Assembly: GCA_000469685.2 (NCBI GenBank)
Contig: LS997565.1
Coordinates: forward strand, 2,680,505 to 2,744,504
Source: Haemonchus contortus
Lineage: Eukaryota; Nematoda; Chromadorea; Rhabditida; Trichostrongylidae
DNA: 64,000 nucleotides
Direction: 5' to 3'
Of this stretch, positions 33,801 to 60,720 are shown one piece after another. The notes beneath the pieces are model-generated. The model saw only the letters and a list, made by a program, of their open reading frames with translations, was not told the origin of the DNA and made no database searches. The translations under genes were made by a program, and so were the position numbers. The stretch's first letter is position 1. Every line of letters starts with the position of its first letter.

Positions 33801-36160
33801 TGGCAAGTAGGTGTGGCGGAATCCCACTTTGCCCTACTCCAAAGAGTAGAAGAAAAGACCGAAAGAAAGGCAGTGATGAAGAAGCAGTGTTCTTTATCAT
33901 CACCCCATGTAGCCAATCTGGCCCTGGTTCTCTGTTCCCACTTCAGTCATTCATATGTGATACGGGAGATTAATACAAAATAGTTTGTAAAAAAACTAAT
34001 GCAATGTATGAAAAAATTATTCGAAATATTCCGAAAATATTGCGCTAGGGATTCCTCCGGCTCTTAGTGCCTGGTTTTCGACCTTTGACCTAAATCTCCT
34101 GCCCTATTTCGTCCTAGCTGAATGGGCAAGCCAGGATAGTAAGAAGCCTCCTTAAACACCACTAGAGGAAGTTGCTCAATAACGATTTTAAGCTCGAGAA
34201 TGTTCTCAAGAGTGATCGCTAAGCGTTCGCGCAAGACAACCAGGAACAAAAGAAAAAATGGCTAGGGCAAAACGGCACTAAAAGAGCAACTAAAAGAACA
34301 GGCAAAGCCCATGGGTGTGGAAAACTTGTGGGCCATAGCACAAGTGAAATAGGTACTAAGAGCAAAGATCTGTAGCTGTGGGTGATGCCGGTCCTAAGAA
34401 TAGCGTTGGCAATTTGTGCACGAAAAGCACGTATGCGTAATTGTATTGAACGGCTGATGTGAAAACGATGAATGGAGACGATGAAATCCGCGTATCGCCC
34501 TTCAAGTATCTATCAGTAAGTTAAAAACGACCGCAGATTGGGTGAGAGCGGTGAGTGGTACGAGTGGTACGACCAACTAAGTCCAAGCGGAAATGGGAGG
34601 GCTGGGCCGTGTTTTTTCTGTTTCTATCATTTTCAAGGAATTCAATTAACTTTTCGGATAGCTTTCGAGACATTTCCTTTCGGTAAGCCTATAGAATTTG
34701 GGGATTTCGGAGCACTTTTTCGTATTCAATGAGTGAGGATGAAGGATTAGATCCAAATGAATCACTTTAATTCGATCCAGCCAACGAATCCATCTGAGGA
34801 GGTTCATCACGGCTTTCGCAATGCACGCCCATTTGGCCCATTGGGATTGCTGAAGGCTCCCCTCTTCTAACTTTGATATACCGAAAAGAGATTCTCAGCA
34901 AAAACTGCTCAGGACACGTACGAGTTCGAGTTCCGTCCGAGACTGAAGTTTTGTCCATGACTCGCCATCCTTGTGAGACTGCTCAGGAAATTTTCTGCTT
35001 TTTTCCAGACTTACGTGAGCCTTCGCGACCGGGTTCAGCTGACTGTTTCTCCTCCTCTTCTTCTCCTTCCCCTTCTCCCTAGCTCTAATCCTATCCTACG
35101 CCGTAGCAAGGTCTGCTATTTTTTTCAATCGTCTCCACTTCCTTCAATTTATTGCACCTTCTCCCATTACTTCGACCCCCATGCCCTCTTTGGTTACTGG
35201 AATGGTTACTGGAACTACGAATTACCGTGGGTGGTGTGGATCAACATGATGAACTCGGTTCTCTTTCATCTTGATTCCATTCCATGGATCCCGAGTGAAG
35301 ACCTTCATCCGTTCTTCTGTAGCTTATCAACAATCATAGGTCCATCGCTTCAGGCTCTTCACCTTCGTAGCTTGATACTGGTGCTCGACATAAATTTTCT
35401 TAGGAATGAGTGAGCTACATCTCCCAATTCGTAGACCCCGATTTGGGTTGTCAGTCTTCCATGACTGATGTCATCAGATCGTTGATACATGCTTCCCATG
35501 CGAGGGTTCTGCACTGAAAGTGCAGATCGCCATCATACTCCTTCTCCTTCTGAGCAGCCTGTTTGGCCATGAGATTTTGGCAGTCTATCTCTAGCCTCCC
35601 TATCCAGTGCTGCGTTAGTGGTGGCTCCTTCAGGTTAGGGGGAGGAGGTCCATTTATACTACTGTTTTCGAGGTATGTGCACCCACGAGTAGCTTGCCAG
35701 TCTTTAACATGGGGTTGGGTTGACTGCGGGCAGCTAGCCGGACTATTCGAGAGTGGACGAGGGGCTTTATTTTGGGGAAGGCCCCGCCGAATCGCTCCCT
35801 GGCTGCCATGTCAAGCTCGAATGCAACTTTCGATAAGCCGACGTGCAGGAAGCGCAACCGCCGACTTTCCGAATCATGATAAACTCAAACGGTCTTCTGT
35901 CATATAGGGATACACTTGCGGGAAAGCAGAAGGGAAGGCGGAAAGCAGAAGGAAAGGATCGACCCAGCACAGCAGAAACAGGGAGCTCATCACCTGAATT
36001 CACCTTATCTCCAGGCACGTGCTGGTCTTCGGAGTCCGCGATTCACTCCACTATCTGCTACACTTGCAAGAGATCCTTCGGTGAGGAAGAGCTCTCAATG
36101 AAAGAGATCTTTGGTCTAAATAAAGTAAGGATTAAGGATAATGCCTCTGGGCGCTAATTG
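30844..36160. other. Long spacer, no gene called
   Basis: The largest unannotated block. Candidates considered: 31929-32147 (+), a 72-codon frame preceded by a purine-rich tract and reading in part KYTFDGPASPRSYSTPY; and 34973-35413 (+), 146 codons without a recognisable motif. Neither has splice or family support. Confidence 0.35.
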
Positions 36161-36162
36161 AT

Positions 36163-36410
36163 TGCGTCTGTGGGATGCGCAACGCATTCGACTTCCGTTC
36201 AGAATCGCAGGGACATACTGAATGGGCCTGTACAATGACTTACGGCGGCCAGCCGATGTACAAGTCAGCACTTTTATCCTCAGTGTGGTATTAATTAACC
36301 GATCTCGGAAAATGGATGGCTTGGTTGCCTCGGCGAATATGGATCTGGGATTAGAACTTGTGACCATGCGTGTGATATAGTGGGCCATTTGCCACTACAC
36401 CACCTATGCA
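36163..36410 (-). mobile_element. tRNA-derived SINE, near full length
   Basis: The minus strand begins TGCATAGGTGGTGTAGTGGC with an intact A box, then a decayed B box, the GGATAAAAGTGCTGACTTG segment, GCCGTAAGTCATTGTACAG, GGAAGTCGAATGC and the GCGCATCCCACAGACGC end. It is one of the two best consensus copies in the window. Confidence 0.82.
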
Positions 36411-36411
36411 T

Positions 36412-37135
36412 TAGTCTAAATAAACTAATTGATTGGTTAATTGAATATTGTCTTTCAAGTATCAGTCCGTCAATGAAATCTTTTATCTACAGTTTTCATA
36501 AAGCACAAAATCATTGATACAGTAAACAGTTATTAGAACTTATTGCTGAAGAAGTTTAGTGAAAGACAAGCCATCGATCAAATAAAAATGAAAATGACTA
36601 CAACCATAATAACCAACATAAAATTGCAGGGAGAAAATTGGATTCATGCAATTTGCAAGCTCTATATGGACAGTTTCTAGGAATCTAGGAATCTATAATA
36701 ATACATGATCATTAGGGATAATTTATGGTACACTATGATCCTAGAAATGAAATAATAATTATAGGAATTCGCAGAAAAGAACATAGAAATACGGGCATAG
36801 TGCAACTGAGAAGTCAAAAATCATACTAACAGAATTAAAACTGAAAAATCAGCTCTTCCATCGTTAACTAAGCAGAAACATGAAGAAGCGGGGTAAACGT
36901 GTAAGAAGTGATAGTCGGATGTAATCAATGATAATGATGGAGCCCTATATCAAGACGTAAATAGGTTTGAGCATAGCATCGCAGAAATTGATCTCCTCTT
37001 CATGAGTTCAAAGATTTCTCCCCAAAATTCAATCTCATGTCCATCGAGGTTTGAAACTCTGTTTGCCAAATGGGCGGAAGTAAGTGGACAGGTTTTCCTA
37101 CAGTTTGTGAAAGCTCGAACCCAGAAAGTTAGCGA
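36412..37135. other. AT-rich spacer downstream of the P-glycoprotein gene
   Basis: No exon found. It probably includes the pgp 3' flank; no clear AATAAA on the minus strand was assigned to it. Confidence 0.4.
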
Positions 37136-37281
37136 ATTTTATATGTAATTATCATCGAAAACTATGTTCCCCTCAACTCCTTCGCGAATACGATCCTATG
37201 CTCTCTGAATGGCTTGATATAAAGGCATACTCAGCGACACTTGCCTGACCCTGGTAGAAAATACAAATCATTCTTAAGCTG

Positions 37282-52873
<15,592 letters not shown>

Positions 52874-53240
52874 GGTGATGAGCAGCGGCGGCAACAGACG
52901 AAAGCGCCTTGTGCAGTATGGCGAAAACCGTCTTTCTTACATGATAACGCCATTTCGGTGTGTCGTTTCTATAGATAAGCGAAGTGACATAAATGATTCA
53001 CACAAACCACAAACTATAAAAATCACTATGTCATTTCTGATGCAGAGTAATTTCTACGATGATTCAATCTATTGGATTGTTTTTTATATGAAGAAAAACG
53101 CCAGATGTCACTCCTGACATCAACGGCAAATACGCTTTGTGCCTGTCAAGGTTGAAACGTAGCCGGCTCCGGTCTCTCTAGACGAACCAGCGTACGGTTC
53201 GAGTAAAGTTTGGGTTCTGCACAGTAATTTGTGGAGCTGG
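52874..53240. other. pgp upstream flank
   Basis: Lies before the chosen start codon of the transporter. No second gene recognised; any promoter or trans-splice acceptor could not be pinned down. Confidence 0.35.
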
Positions 53241-53244
53241 TATA

Positions 53245-53525
53245 GAACCAGGTAGAACCATAGAACCACTATCACATCCTCAGTCCGGAAATCGATTCCC
53301 TAATCAATACTCTCCCTGACCAAACAATTTTCTATCCCTTTGGGGTCGGCTACTTGATATCAAGCTCGTCTTGGAGGATAAAACCACTTTTCATCGGATG
53401 GTTACCGCAAGTCATTACTCAGGCCACATACACACTGAAAACGCTATTACGATTTCGAATGAATGTAAATGCATGGCACATCCCGAAAACGGGATTGATC
53501 GATGGCAAAACACTTCCTCTATTCT
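53245..53525 (+). mobile_element. tRNA-derived SINE, diverged
   Basis: A plus-strand copy with decayed head (ACCACTATCACATCC, B box-like GGAAATCGATTCCC), CTTGGAGGATAAAACC, CCGCAAGTCATTACTC, GGCCACATACACACTG, GAATGTAAATGC and the 3' end GGCACATCCCGAAAACGGGA. Confidence 0.7.
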
Positions 53526-54570
53526 TCACGTCTTGCTCTCTGATAGGAAAAAAACTTCCTCACCATTGTGGTTAAGATAGTTCTAACTGTGAGACGTGCT
53601 GATCGAAGACGACAGTCCCTCCAATCCCTCCCCTCAACCCACTTTTCTTGCCTATCCAAGTGACACGAGTTTTGGAAATTTCTGCTTGTACTATCTCTAT
53701 AGCATATTGACGGTTCTTTTCGATCTGCTTTTCCTTAAACAAGTCGTAGTTGTTACTGCGAATCGTGTATTACAAGTTTTGTCATTATATCATGTGATCA
53801 AGGACATGGCGCGTCCTTTGAAGATAGATCGTTGGGCAGATTTTGACTCAATGGGCGAATGTTTGGTTACAGTATTATGTACCGTACTCATCCCATTAAG
53901 GGTATCAGCTGTAGTAATGCTGCATTACAGTAGCCTAACGGTGTTTGCCTTAAGAGGCGTGCCACCTTCACGAGAAAGGAAATCGATGGGCCATTCCTCC
54001 GAATGGTCTCTCCTGATCCTTCGACCATAAGAGTCTTACGTCTTCTTCTTCCTTACTTTTATTACTTGTTAGATAACAGCCCATTAGAAAGTGTTACGTC
54101 TGTCTGCAGTATTATCAGATCATATTTTTTTATTTGTACTTTATGCCAGCATCTGGGAAACGTTCGACTACAGGCAGGTTCACAGTGTTGGTAAAGCACT
54201 AAAAGGTTAGAAAAACTTCCTTTGGAGAGTAGTCTCCCCAATATTGGCAGTGTTTTTTGCATTATTAGCTTCTAAGGCTTGCAGAGACGAAGTATCACCG
54301 TCACCTTGTGATTTGTCGTTATCTACAGCGGCTCCAGAGATCTTTTTTTTGTCTTATCACTACCTGCATATTGGCATGACATTAAAAACGGACTTGCCTC
54401 GGAGATTTTTGACAAAAAATCCGATTAAAAACAAATTGATCGCTTCCCCTAACGGACGGCCAGCATAACCTTCTATTTTACGGGATTGTGAAGGGTGTGG
54501 AGGTGGTTCATGTCAAAAAGCAGACTCCACGAAGTTCAGAAAAAGTAAGAGTTGTGTCTTTTTTGTAAAG
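53526..54570. other. Spacer, no gene called
   Basis: A 144-codon open frame at 53596-54030 (+) has two hydrophobic stretches (near LYYLYSILTVLFDLLFL and VTVLCTVLIPLRVSAVV) but no family motif, splice support or signal. At this length chance frames are expected, so it is not annotated as a gene. Confidence 0.35.
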
Positions 54571-54571
54571 G

Positions 54572-54800
54572 ATGATGTTGTGGCGAGGGCCTCTGATCAT
54601 GGACTCGAGGTCCGAGGATCGAATAACGGAGCCTTTCATCCTTTGGTACCAGACCGGTCTGGGAGGATAAAAGAACTGATCTGTACATCGGCTTCTTAAC
54701 GAAGCATTGCAAGGGACATATAAGGATGCATTACTTCACTCTGATTTCAACTGGAAGTCGTGTTCGGGGCCCACCCAAAAGTGAGTTTGATGAATGGCTT
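54572..54800 (+). mobile_element. tRNA-derived SINE
   Basis: A plus-strand copy. A partial head (GTTGTGGCGAGGGC) is followed by TCCGAGGATCGAATAAC as B box region, TACCAGACCGGTCTGGGAGG, ATAAAAGAACTGATC, TGTACATCGG, ACTGGAAGTCG and GGGGCCCACCC. Confidence 0.72.
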
Positions 54801-55400
54801 AATGGTTTAACTTATTAAGTAAGAGAGGACAGGCGAGCAGGAATTGCTTCAGGGGGGAAGGGTCTTTACCGTTACGTCAATTTCCTTTTAGTTCACTGCT
54901 CAGGAGGAAGGTTACAAGGAATTAGGTAAGTATACTGAGACTAATCAGAATAGTTGTATGATGGGAGCTGAGCGATTCCCGGAAGGGGCGTGGAGGGTCC
55001 AGCGCAACGTCATCCCGCGTCTTCCATCGCACACGCTCAAATCTCCGTTCCTATCGCTCCAATGCCCGTAATCAGTCAAATTCTCGGAGTATCATTCCCA
55101 AGCTGCTGCAACTCCTATCAAAAACTGTAGCTGCGAAGCTCAAAAAGGGACGAGACCGTGGTACGTTGCTTCGACCCAGAGTCAGCCGTCAAATATGCCA
55201 ACTGGCTGCAATTGCACACAATCTCTTAGATAGTCGTACTTTTGAATTTTCGGGAATTCCTTTCGTGCCCATCGCCATATTTGTTTATTTCCTTGGAAGT
55301 TTAAGCTTAGCTGGAATGTTTTATTCCTGATGCACTTGGCGTGTCTTGGTTCCTTTTCTCTCATTCTCCAACCTTTTTTTCTTATTCCTCCGTTCCCATC
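54801..55400. other. Spacer upstream of the parvulin
   Basis: No exon recognised. It may hold the parvulin promoter. Confidence 0.4.
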
Positions 55401-55407
55401 AAATTTG

Positions 55408-55415
55408 TTTTACAG
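55408..55415 (+). promoter_or_regulatory. Splice acceptor upstream of the parvulin start
   Basis: TTTTACAG fits the nematode acceptor consensus and lies 78 bases before the parvulin ATG with no exon seen further upstream. It is a candidate spliced-leader trans-splice site or the acceptor of a 5' UTR intron. Confidence 0.4.
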
Positions 55416-55493
55416 TTAGAAGTGTTTCGGTACAATTTGTGTTGAAAAGGTGATATTCATATGTCAGGAAGGTAGTGAAGGGTTTTCTATATT

Positions 55494-56029
55494 ATGCCAC
55501 CAAAGAAAGCACCACCTAAGAAAGGAGGAGATAAGGAAGAAACTCCAAAAAAAGAGGCCAAGGGAGGGACTGCAGTGAAGGTTCGACATATACTATGCGA
55601 AAAACAGGTTCGGAGCATGGTTCTATGTATTTTTCGAAAGTTTCTAGTTATCAGCTACTTTGCGTATTTAGTGGTGTAATTTAGAGTAAAGCTTTGGAAG
55701 CTATAGAAAAACTGAAATCTGGTATGAAATTCCATGAAGTTGCAGCTCAATACAGTGAAGATAAAGCTCGATCTGGTGTGAGTGATAAATCTGTATATTT
55801 GGGTATCTGAGTTTTTTTTTTTAATTTGTATCTCTCATAACAGAGGAGATTCGGTGCTACTGTTGTTCAGGGTGATCTCGGCTGGATGACCCGTGGTTCA
55901 ATGGTGGGGCCCTTCCAGGATGCAGCATTTGAATTACCGAAAAGTACTTGTGATAAGCCGATTTATACTGATCCACCTATTAAAACCAAATTTGGATATC
56001 ATGTGATAATGGTTGAAGGCAAGAAATAA
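55494..56029 (+). CDS. pinn-4: PIN4/Par14-type parvulin peptidyl-prolyl cis-trans isomerase, 121 aa
   Basis: Exons 55494-55607, 55685-55777 and 55871-56029 join in phase 0 (366 nt). The enzyme catalyses cis-trans isomerisation of peptide bonds before proline; Par14 relatives act in nucleus and nucleolus, in ribosome biogenesis and chromatin. A basic, Lys/Pro/Gly-rich N-terminal tail of about 27 residues ([12 protein letters not shown]…) precedes the parvulin domain. The domain reads VRHILCEKQ with H32, [36 protein letters not shown] around 62-80, VGPFQDAAF, and ends [12 protein letters not shown] with H113. There is no WW domain, which separates it from Pin1. Length and tail match Pin4 orthologues. 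No damage is seen. Downstream an AATAAA at 56148 suits the 3' end. Confidence 0.95.
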
Positions 56030-56147
56030 CTACTGCTCCACACTTTAATGTTATTACAATATTTTAATGTCTATTTCTCCTGGATATATCCAAAAATGGG
56101 ATGCCATGCTTTTGAATCTTTCGTATCATATTGTTTAGTAAAGTTAT

Positions 56148-56153
56148 AATAAA
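56148..56153 (+). promoter_or_regulatory. Parvulin polyadenylation signal AATAAA
   Basis: A canonical hexamer 119 bases after the parvulin stop, on the same strand, with no other candidate between. Confidence 0.65.
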
Positions 56154-56189
56154 TCTATGATGGAAGCTATCGTCTTGAACGCCAATGTG

Positions 56190-56265
56190 GAACATCGCTT
56201 GCAAAAAAGCGGCTGCGTTGCGGTTTTCATGTTGGAGCAGGTTATCTCTTTATGAATAACTAGTT
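56190..56265 (+). repeat. Degenerate relative of the 62098/63610 inverted-repeat arm
   Basis: GCGGCTGCGTTGCGG…TGGAGCAGGTTAT resembles GCGGTTGCGTCGCGG…TGGAGCACGTTAT in the arm at 62098-62548. Spacing is the same and several positions differ, so it is probably an older insertion from the same element family. Confidence 0.4.
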
Positions 56266-56519
56266 CGGCTATGCACGCTAACGCGTGCAGTATATGTCGA
56301 CAGTCACCTATCCACGATGGAGTCATTCAGCCGAATTTTGAATAATCGGAATAAGATAGCTCTCTCTATATTCGATCGCTGAACTGCTGAGAGCATCACG
56401 CTCGATGTATTTGAGCACAGTCATTAGTGGTTGATCATAGGTCGTTCACCTTAGTGCAAACCCTTCCCACTATAAACTTGACCTCCCTTCTTCCGACTGC
56501 TCCTAACCATTTTTTCCGC

Positions 56520-57050
56520 ATTTTAGAAAGTTTTCGAAGGGATGCATTTTTCTCCTAGCCCCGTTTTCCTGTGCCAGCTCCGCCTACTTCGGGGATTTGA
56601 TCACATTTCTTCCATCACCTCTTACCGCGCTTTTCCCGCGTTCTAGAACGTTACTGAACAGAGTTATGAAATTTTGATCCAAGCTCCGCCCACTTTAATG
56701 CCAACCCCGCCCATTTCGAGAATTTGACCACATTTTTTCCACTACCTCTAACCACTTTTCCCGCATTCCAAAACATTTCCGAACAGAGTTATGAAATTTT
56801 GATCTGAGCTCCGCCCACTTAGGCGATAACCCCGCCCATTCCGAGAATTTGACCAAATTCGTTCCATTACCTCTTACCACTTTTTTCCCGCGTTCTAGAA
56901 CGTTCCTGAACAGAGTTATGAAATTTTGATCCAAGCTCCGCCCACTTTGGCGCTATCCCCGCCCATTCCGAGAATTTGGCCGCATTTGTTCCATTACCTC
57001 TTACCACTTTTTTCCGTGTTCTAGAACGTTTCTGAACAGAGTTACACTCG
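56520..57050. repeat. 126-bp tandem repeat array, about 4 units
   Basis: The phrase GAACAGAGTTATGAAATTTT recurs at about 56661, 56786 and 56913, with a decayed form at 57039, giving steps of 125-127 bases. Each unit also holds GCTCCGCCCACTT, CCCCGCCCATT and TTCTAGAACGTT. Related but less regular sequence continues to about 57400 with further CCGCCC words, so the array once extended further. Confidence 0.88.
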
Positions 57051-57499
57051 TTTTTGGAAAGTAGCTTTCATCTTAACGCACACCCCGCCCACTATGAGCG
57101 GGGCTTCGCTAAGCTTACGCGTGCCCAGCGCGCACAAGGACTTGCTCCCTCCTTTTGCTTTTTTCCTGGCCTCGGCGCCTTCGTTGAATCGAGTTATGAA
57201 TCTCTGTACAGAGTACCGCCCACTGCGAGAACGCTCCGCCCACCGCCACTAAGCTTCCTTTATTTTAGTTGTTGACCCATCCCTCACCTTTGCCCTTTTT
57301 TTCCGGCGCCTGGACTGTTATGAGACTGAATTAGAAGAATTAGTCCATGACCCCGCCCAATCCTGGCGCATGCCCCGCCCCTTGGGGGCGGAGCTCCGCC
57401 AGGCTAACATGTGCTCTGTTGCACTTACTATATGCTCAACCTATTCCAAACTTGACCCAACTTCCCAAGGTGTTTCTTTAGGTTGTATCGAATTTCCGT

Positions 57500-57500
<1 letters not shown>
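57051..57500. repeat. Decayed continuation of the 126-bp array
   Basis: Contains GAGTTATGAATCTCTG at 57192, several CCCCGCCC words and a short CG-rich inverted repeat at 57372-57404. No gene recognised. Confidence 0.5.
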
Positions 57501-57502
<2 letters not shown>

Positions 57503-57531
<29 letters not shown>

Positions 57532-57532
57532 A
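57503..57532 (+). repeat. CAGA tetranucleotide microsatellite
   Basis: About seven perfect CAGA units, preceded by ATTTCCGTACAAA and followed by GAGCGCTTTATATATA. Confidence 0.95.
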
Positions 57533-57599
57533 GCGCTTTATATATATTCAGTAAGGATTGTAAGCCGCTCTACTCAATTTTAACTCTACTTTTTTTTTA

Positions 57600-58480
57600 T
57601 TCCTTGTCCGTGTTATTTTATTCGTCGTGCTTTTGCTTTTCATGTCTCTCCTCTTTTTATAATATATGCCTGTTTTAAGTGTTCTTTCCACTATGGCAAA
57701 CATAACCGATACGCGTTAGGACTTTGTTCAAAGGTATGGTTTTTGATTTACATGGGAGCACTAATGTTGTGCTTCCGTGTAAATCAATGTTTCACATTTT
57801 CTTGCTGATTCGATCCCGCTATCTTCTTAGTGTGCACCGTTCGATTAACCTGGATGGTCGCAGCGGTGCCCCATGCAATCCGGGATGGCCACCATCGAAA
57901 ACCGAAAGGGAAAAACGGGAAAACGACCCTGGCGGGAAAACCACCCTTGGGCAGCCACTGCCCAGTCGACTGCTGCTACGTGGGTGAAAGTGTTTTGGAT
58001 GGATTCATTCGATTCCGAACTATTCCACATTAAGGCAAGTTGTATATCTAGTTTATGCTGTCTTTCTCACTCATGCTTTCGTTTTTTTTTATTCCTCTCT
58101 TTGTATTCCTGTTTTACTCTTTTTTGACGGTAAACATTACCGACAGAAGTTAGGTCTTTGTTCAATTGTTGGTCGTTGACTTTCTCAGGAGCACTAATTT
58201 ATTGAATACTTTAAGCATGAACATTTGGAAGCTAGATATCATGTAACATGAAGGAAATGGTTATGACTAGCGGGTTCCTATAGTGGCTTTCTGTTGAAAT
58301 TAAATGTAATGGACGCAGAACAAAGTGCATGTGTTCATGATTGTGTTTATTTGTTACCATAACCAGACCTTCGATCCAAGTCCCATGCGCGGATTACCGA
58401 TTCATCGATGACTGGCCGAAGAACCACCCTTGGACAGCCACTGACCAACCGGCTACTGACACATGGGTGGCCTTTAGTAG
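57600..58480. repeat. Tandem duplication, two diverged copies about 440-480 bp apart
   Basis: Copy 1 (about 57600-57990) and copy 2 (about 58040-58480) share, in the same order, AACAT/AACATAACCGA, GTTAGG-CTTTGTTCAA, GGGAGCACTAAT/AGGAGCACTAAT (57757 and 58199), AACCACCCTTGGGCAGCCAC/AACCACCCTTGGACAGCCAC (57939 and 58422), and a GTGGGTG end. Spacing grows from 442 to 483 bases through indels. No conserved reading frame was found. Confidence 0.7.
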
Positions 58481-58789
58481 TGGTTTTCGATTGATCGGGA
58501 CTCCATGAAAGGCGCTCAAACGGGACGCAGCACTTTCGTTTTATCTCTCTGCACCTCGTCGTTCTTCTTATTACGTCATTCTTTTCCCTGTTCATCTTCA
58601 ACCTCAACCTCGGACATCTTTTCTTAAAATTAAACTGTAATTACTTAATTACTTGTGTAATATCATTTGCGCTCAACGGTTTTTTTTTGCAGATACTGCT
58701 TAGTCGGTGATCGCTGATTTCGGTCGGTTCCTATTTGCGGATCGTGGCACACCTCGCACGTACAGGTAAATTTGGTTTCTCCCCAAAGT

Positions 58790-59143
58790 TTCGAGAGAAA
58801 CTGAGACAGTCTATTAAATCATATTTTACTAGATTTTTCTTCAAGTATTACAATTGCAGGTGTGCTCTCATTTCTCGAGTGAATGCCAAGACTACGCTGA
58901 TCCGGCTTAGTCTGGACGGTCCACCATGTATTCGCGTGAAGGACTACAGGTAGAGGATTTTCACTCTTGTTGTGCATATCACTTCTATTTGATTTATTTC
59001 AGACCCACAAGGACGGTCGTATCCAGGTCGAGAGGAGAGCAGCAGAGAAGGATCGACGGCCGTGGAGCAGCTCGCCGAGTCCCGTCAGTCCGTGTTTGTG
59101 TTGTCTGTGTCCTTTGAATGATATGTTCTGGTGGGTGTCAGTC
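58790..59143 (+). repeat. Left arm of a large inverted duplication with exon-like layout
   Basis: Matches the reverse complement of 60350-60720. Both arms show the same layout: an acceptor-like TTGCAG/TTACAG followed by GTGTGCTC, about 90 bases ending GTGAAGGACTACAG before GTAG, about 70 intron-like bases ending TATTTCAG, then ACCCACAAGG and CAGGTCGAGAGGAGAG. In this arm one frame reads ISRVNAKTTLIRLSLDGPPC. The protein is not recognised. The layout suggests a duplicated gene fragment copied as genomic DNA rather than a retrocopy. Confidence 0.65.
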
Positions 59144-60349
59144 CAGAAAAAAGAAAAGGAAAAAGAGCAGAAAAGGAGAGGAACATGATTGTAGCAAAAG
59201 ATCTGGACGATATCAGGAAATGTCGTAACGAAGTAACTGAGCCTAGAAAGTGTACCGTTCAAAAAGAGATGTAACGGCTTGGAGAAGCAAGCTAATGGAA
59301 GGTAAAATACTAGGTAAAACGAAGAAGTTGGCAGGAAAAGACAAAATAGAAGGGACTAATTAAGAAAATAGAGCAGCACAACGAGAGAAAAAGATAGCAG
59401 GAGCTAGAAAAAGAAGCTAAAAGAGAAAGTAGCAGGACATGGGGAAAAGAGGACGCAAAAGAGAGGGAGAAAGCGGTCAAAAGAGGAGTTACTAGAAGTA
59501 AAAAGGATAATAAACAGGAATACGGCAGGAATAAAGGACAGGAATGGAGGAGAATTGGAGAGAAACTTGGCAGAGCGGGCTTAAAAAAATTGAAAATTTG
59601 AGAAACTGGAAAAGCATCTAGAGTTAGAAAACTAAGTAGAATAGGAAGAACGCCTCAAAAAGGATGTTGTTGGAAGACTAGAAAAGGGTACGGAGAGAGA
59701 AGGTGGTATGAAAAGGCAAAATAAAGCTAAACTCGACACAGAAATGAAAAAAGAATAGAGAGCATTTGAGAAATAAGAGGATGTCGGAAGAAATGGAGAA
59801 AAATTGAAAGATTAGAGATGAGAGGATGAAGGAGAAGTCGTTGAAAACCGTTGAACAAGAACTCCATCCATTTCTCCATCATTGCTTGACCTCCAATCCC
59901 TCGCAGGAATAAGTGACTACAAGAAAAACATGAACAAGGAGGGAGGCGGATGGAAGAAGTGCCCCAGAAAGGTGTAGTGGTAAGCAACCCGCCCCAGGTA
60001 ATCTCTAAAAAGAGTATTAGCCGATAAGCCCTTTCTTGGGCAGCAGTGCCTTCACAACAAAAACAGGCATGAAGTACAGATCGATCAACGGACATGCAGA
60101 AAGACAGGTAGTTGGATGGTCACAGACAGACAGCCAGAAGCAGACATTGACAGAACGCAGAGAGACAGTAAGACAGGCAGACAAAAACAAATGGAGACAG
60201 ACGGACGGAAGGCGGATACGAAAGTGTGGGAAGGGACGGATAGCACACTGATGGACACCCACAAAGAGATGCGGACAGACAGGGACATGGACGGACAGCC
60301 ACAGAGGAAGTGGGCAGGCATAACAAAGGGAAAGACGCGGACAGACGAA
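59144..60349. other. Purine-rich spacer between inverted-duplication arms
   Basis: A/G-rich on the plus strand (AGAAAAAGAAAAGG-like), with GACAGACGGAC-type repeats at 60120-60350. No gene is called; the long Cys/Ser/Leu-rich frames on the minus strand mirror this composition. Confidence 0.45.
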
Positions 60350-60720
60350 GACTGACACCCACCAGGACATTGCATGCATAGGACGAGGACGACACGAACA
60401 CAGACTGACGGGACTCGGCGAACTGGTCGACGGCCGTCGATCCTTCTCTGCTGCCCTCCTCTCGACCTGGACCACGACCGCCCATGTGGGTCTGAAATAA
60501 ATCAAGTATAGTTGTAATCCACAGAAAAAAGAGAGAAAATCATCATACCTGTGGTCCTTCACGCGATACATGGTGGATCGCACAGACCCAGCCAGATCGG
60601 CAAGGTCGTGTCATCCACTCGCGAACTGTGAGCACACCTGTAATTAATATACTTGAAAACAAATCCGGTAAGATACGATCCACGTGACTATCTCCATCTC
60701 TCCTTGACCTGCACCACCGC
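60350..60720 (-). repeat. Right arm of the large inverted duplication
   Basis: Reverse-complement partner of 58790-59143. Here the exon-like frame is interrupted by a one-base deletion in the GTATTCGCGTG segment (GTATCGCGTG), so at least this copy is not coding intact protein. Confidence 0.65.

Noticed and set aside
53596..54030. 144-codon frame with two hydrophobic stretches
   Set aside because: Length is within chance expectation, with no signal peptide, splice or family support.
60017..60583. 188-codon Cys/Leu/Ser-rich minus-strand frame
   Set aside because: It spans the inverted-duplication arm, an intron-like segment and GACAGACGG repeats; the composition reflects the repeats rather than a protein.
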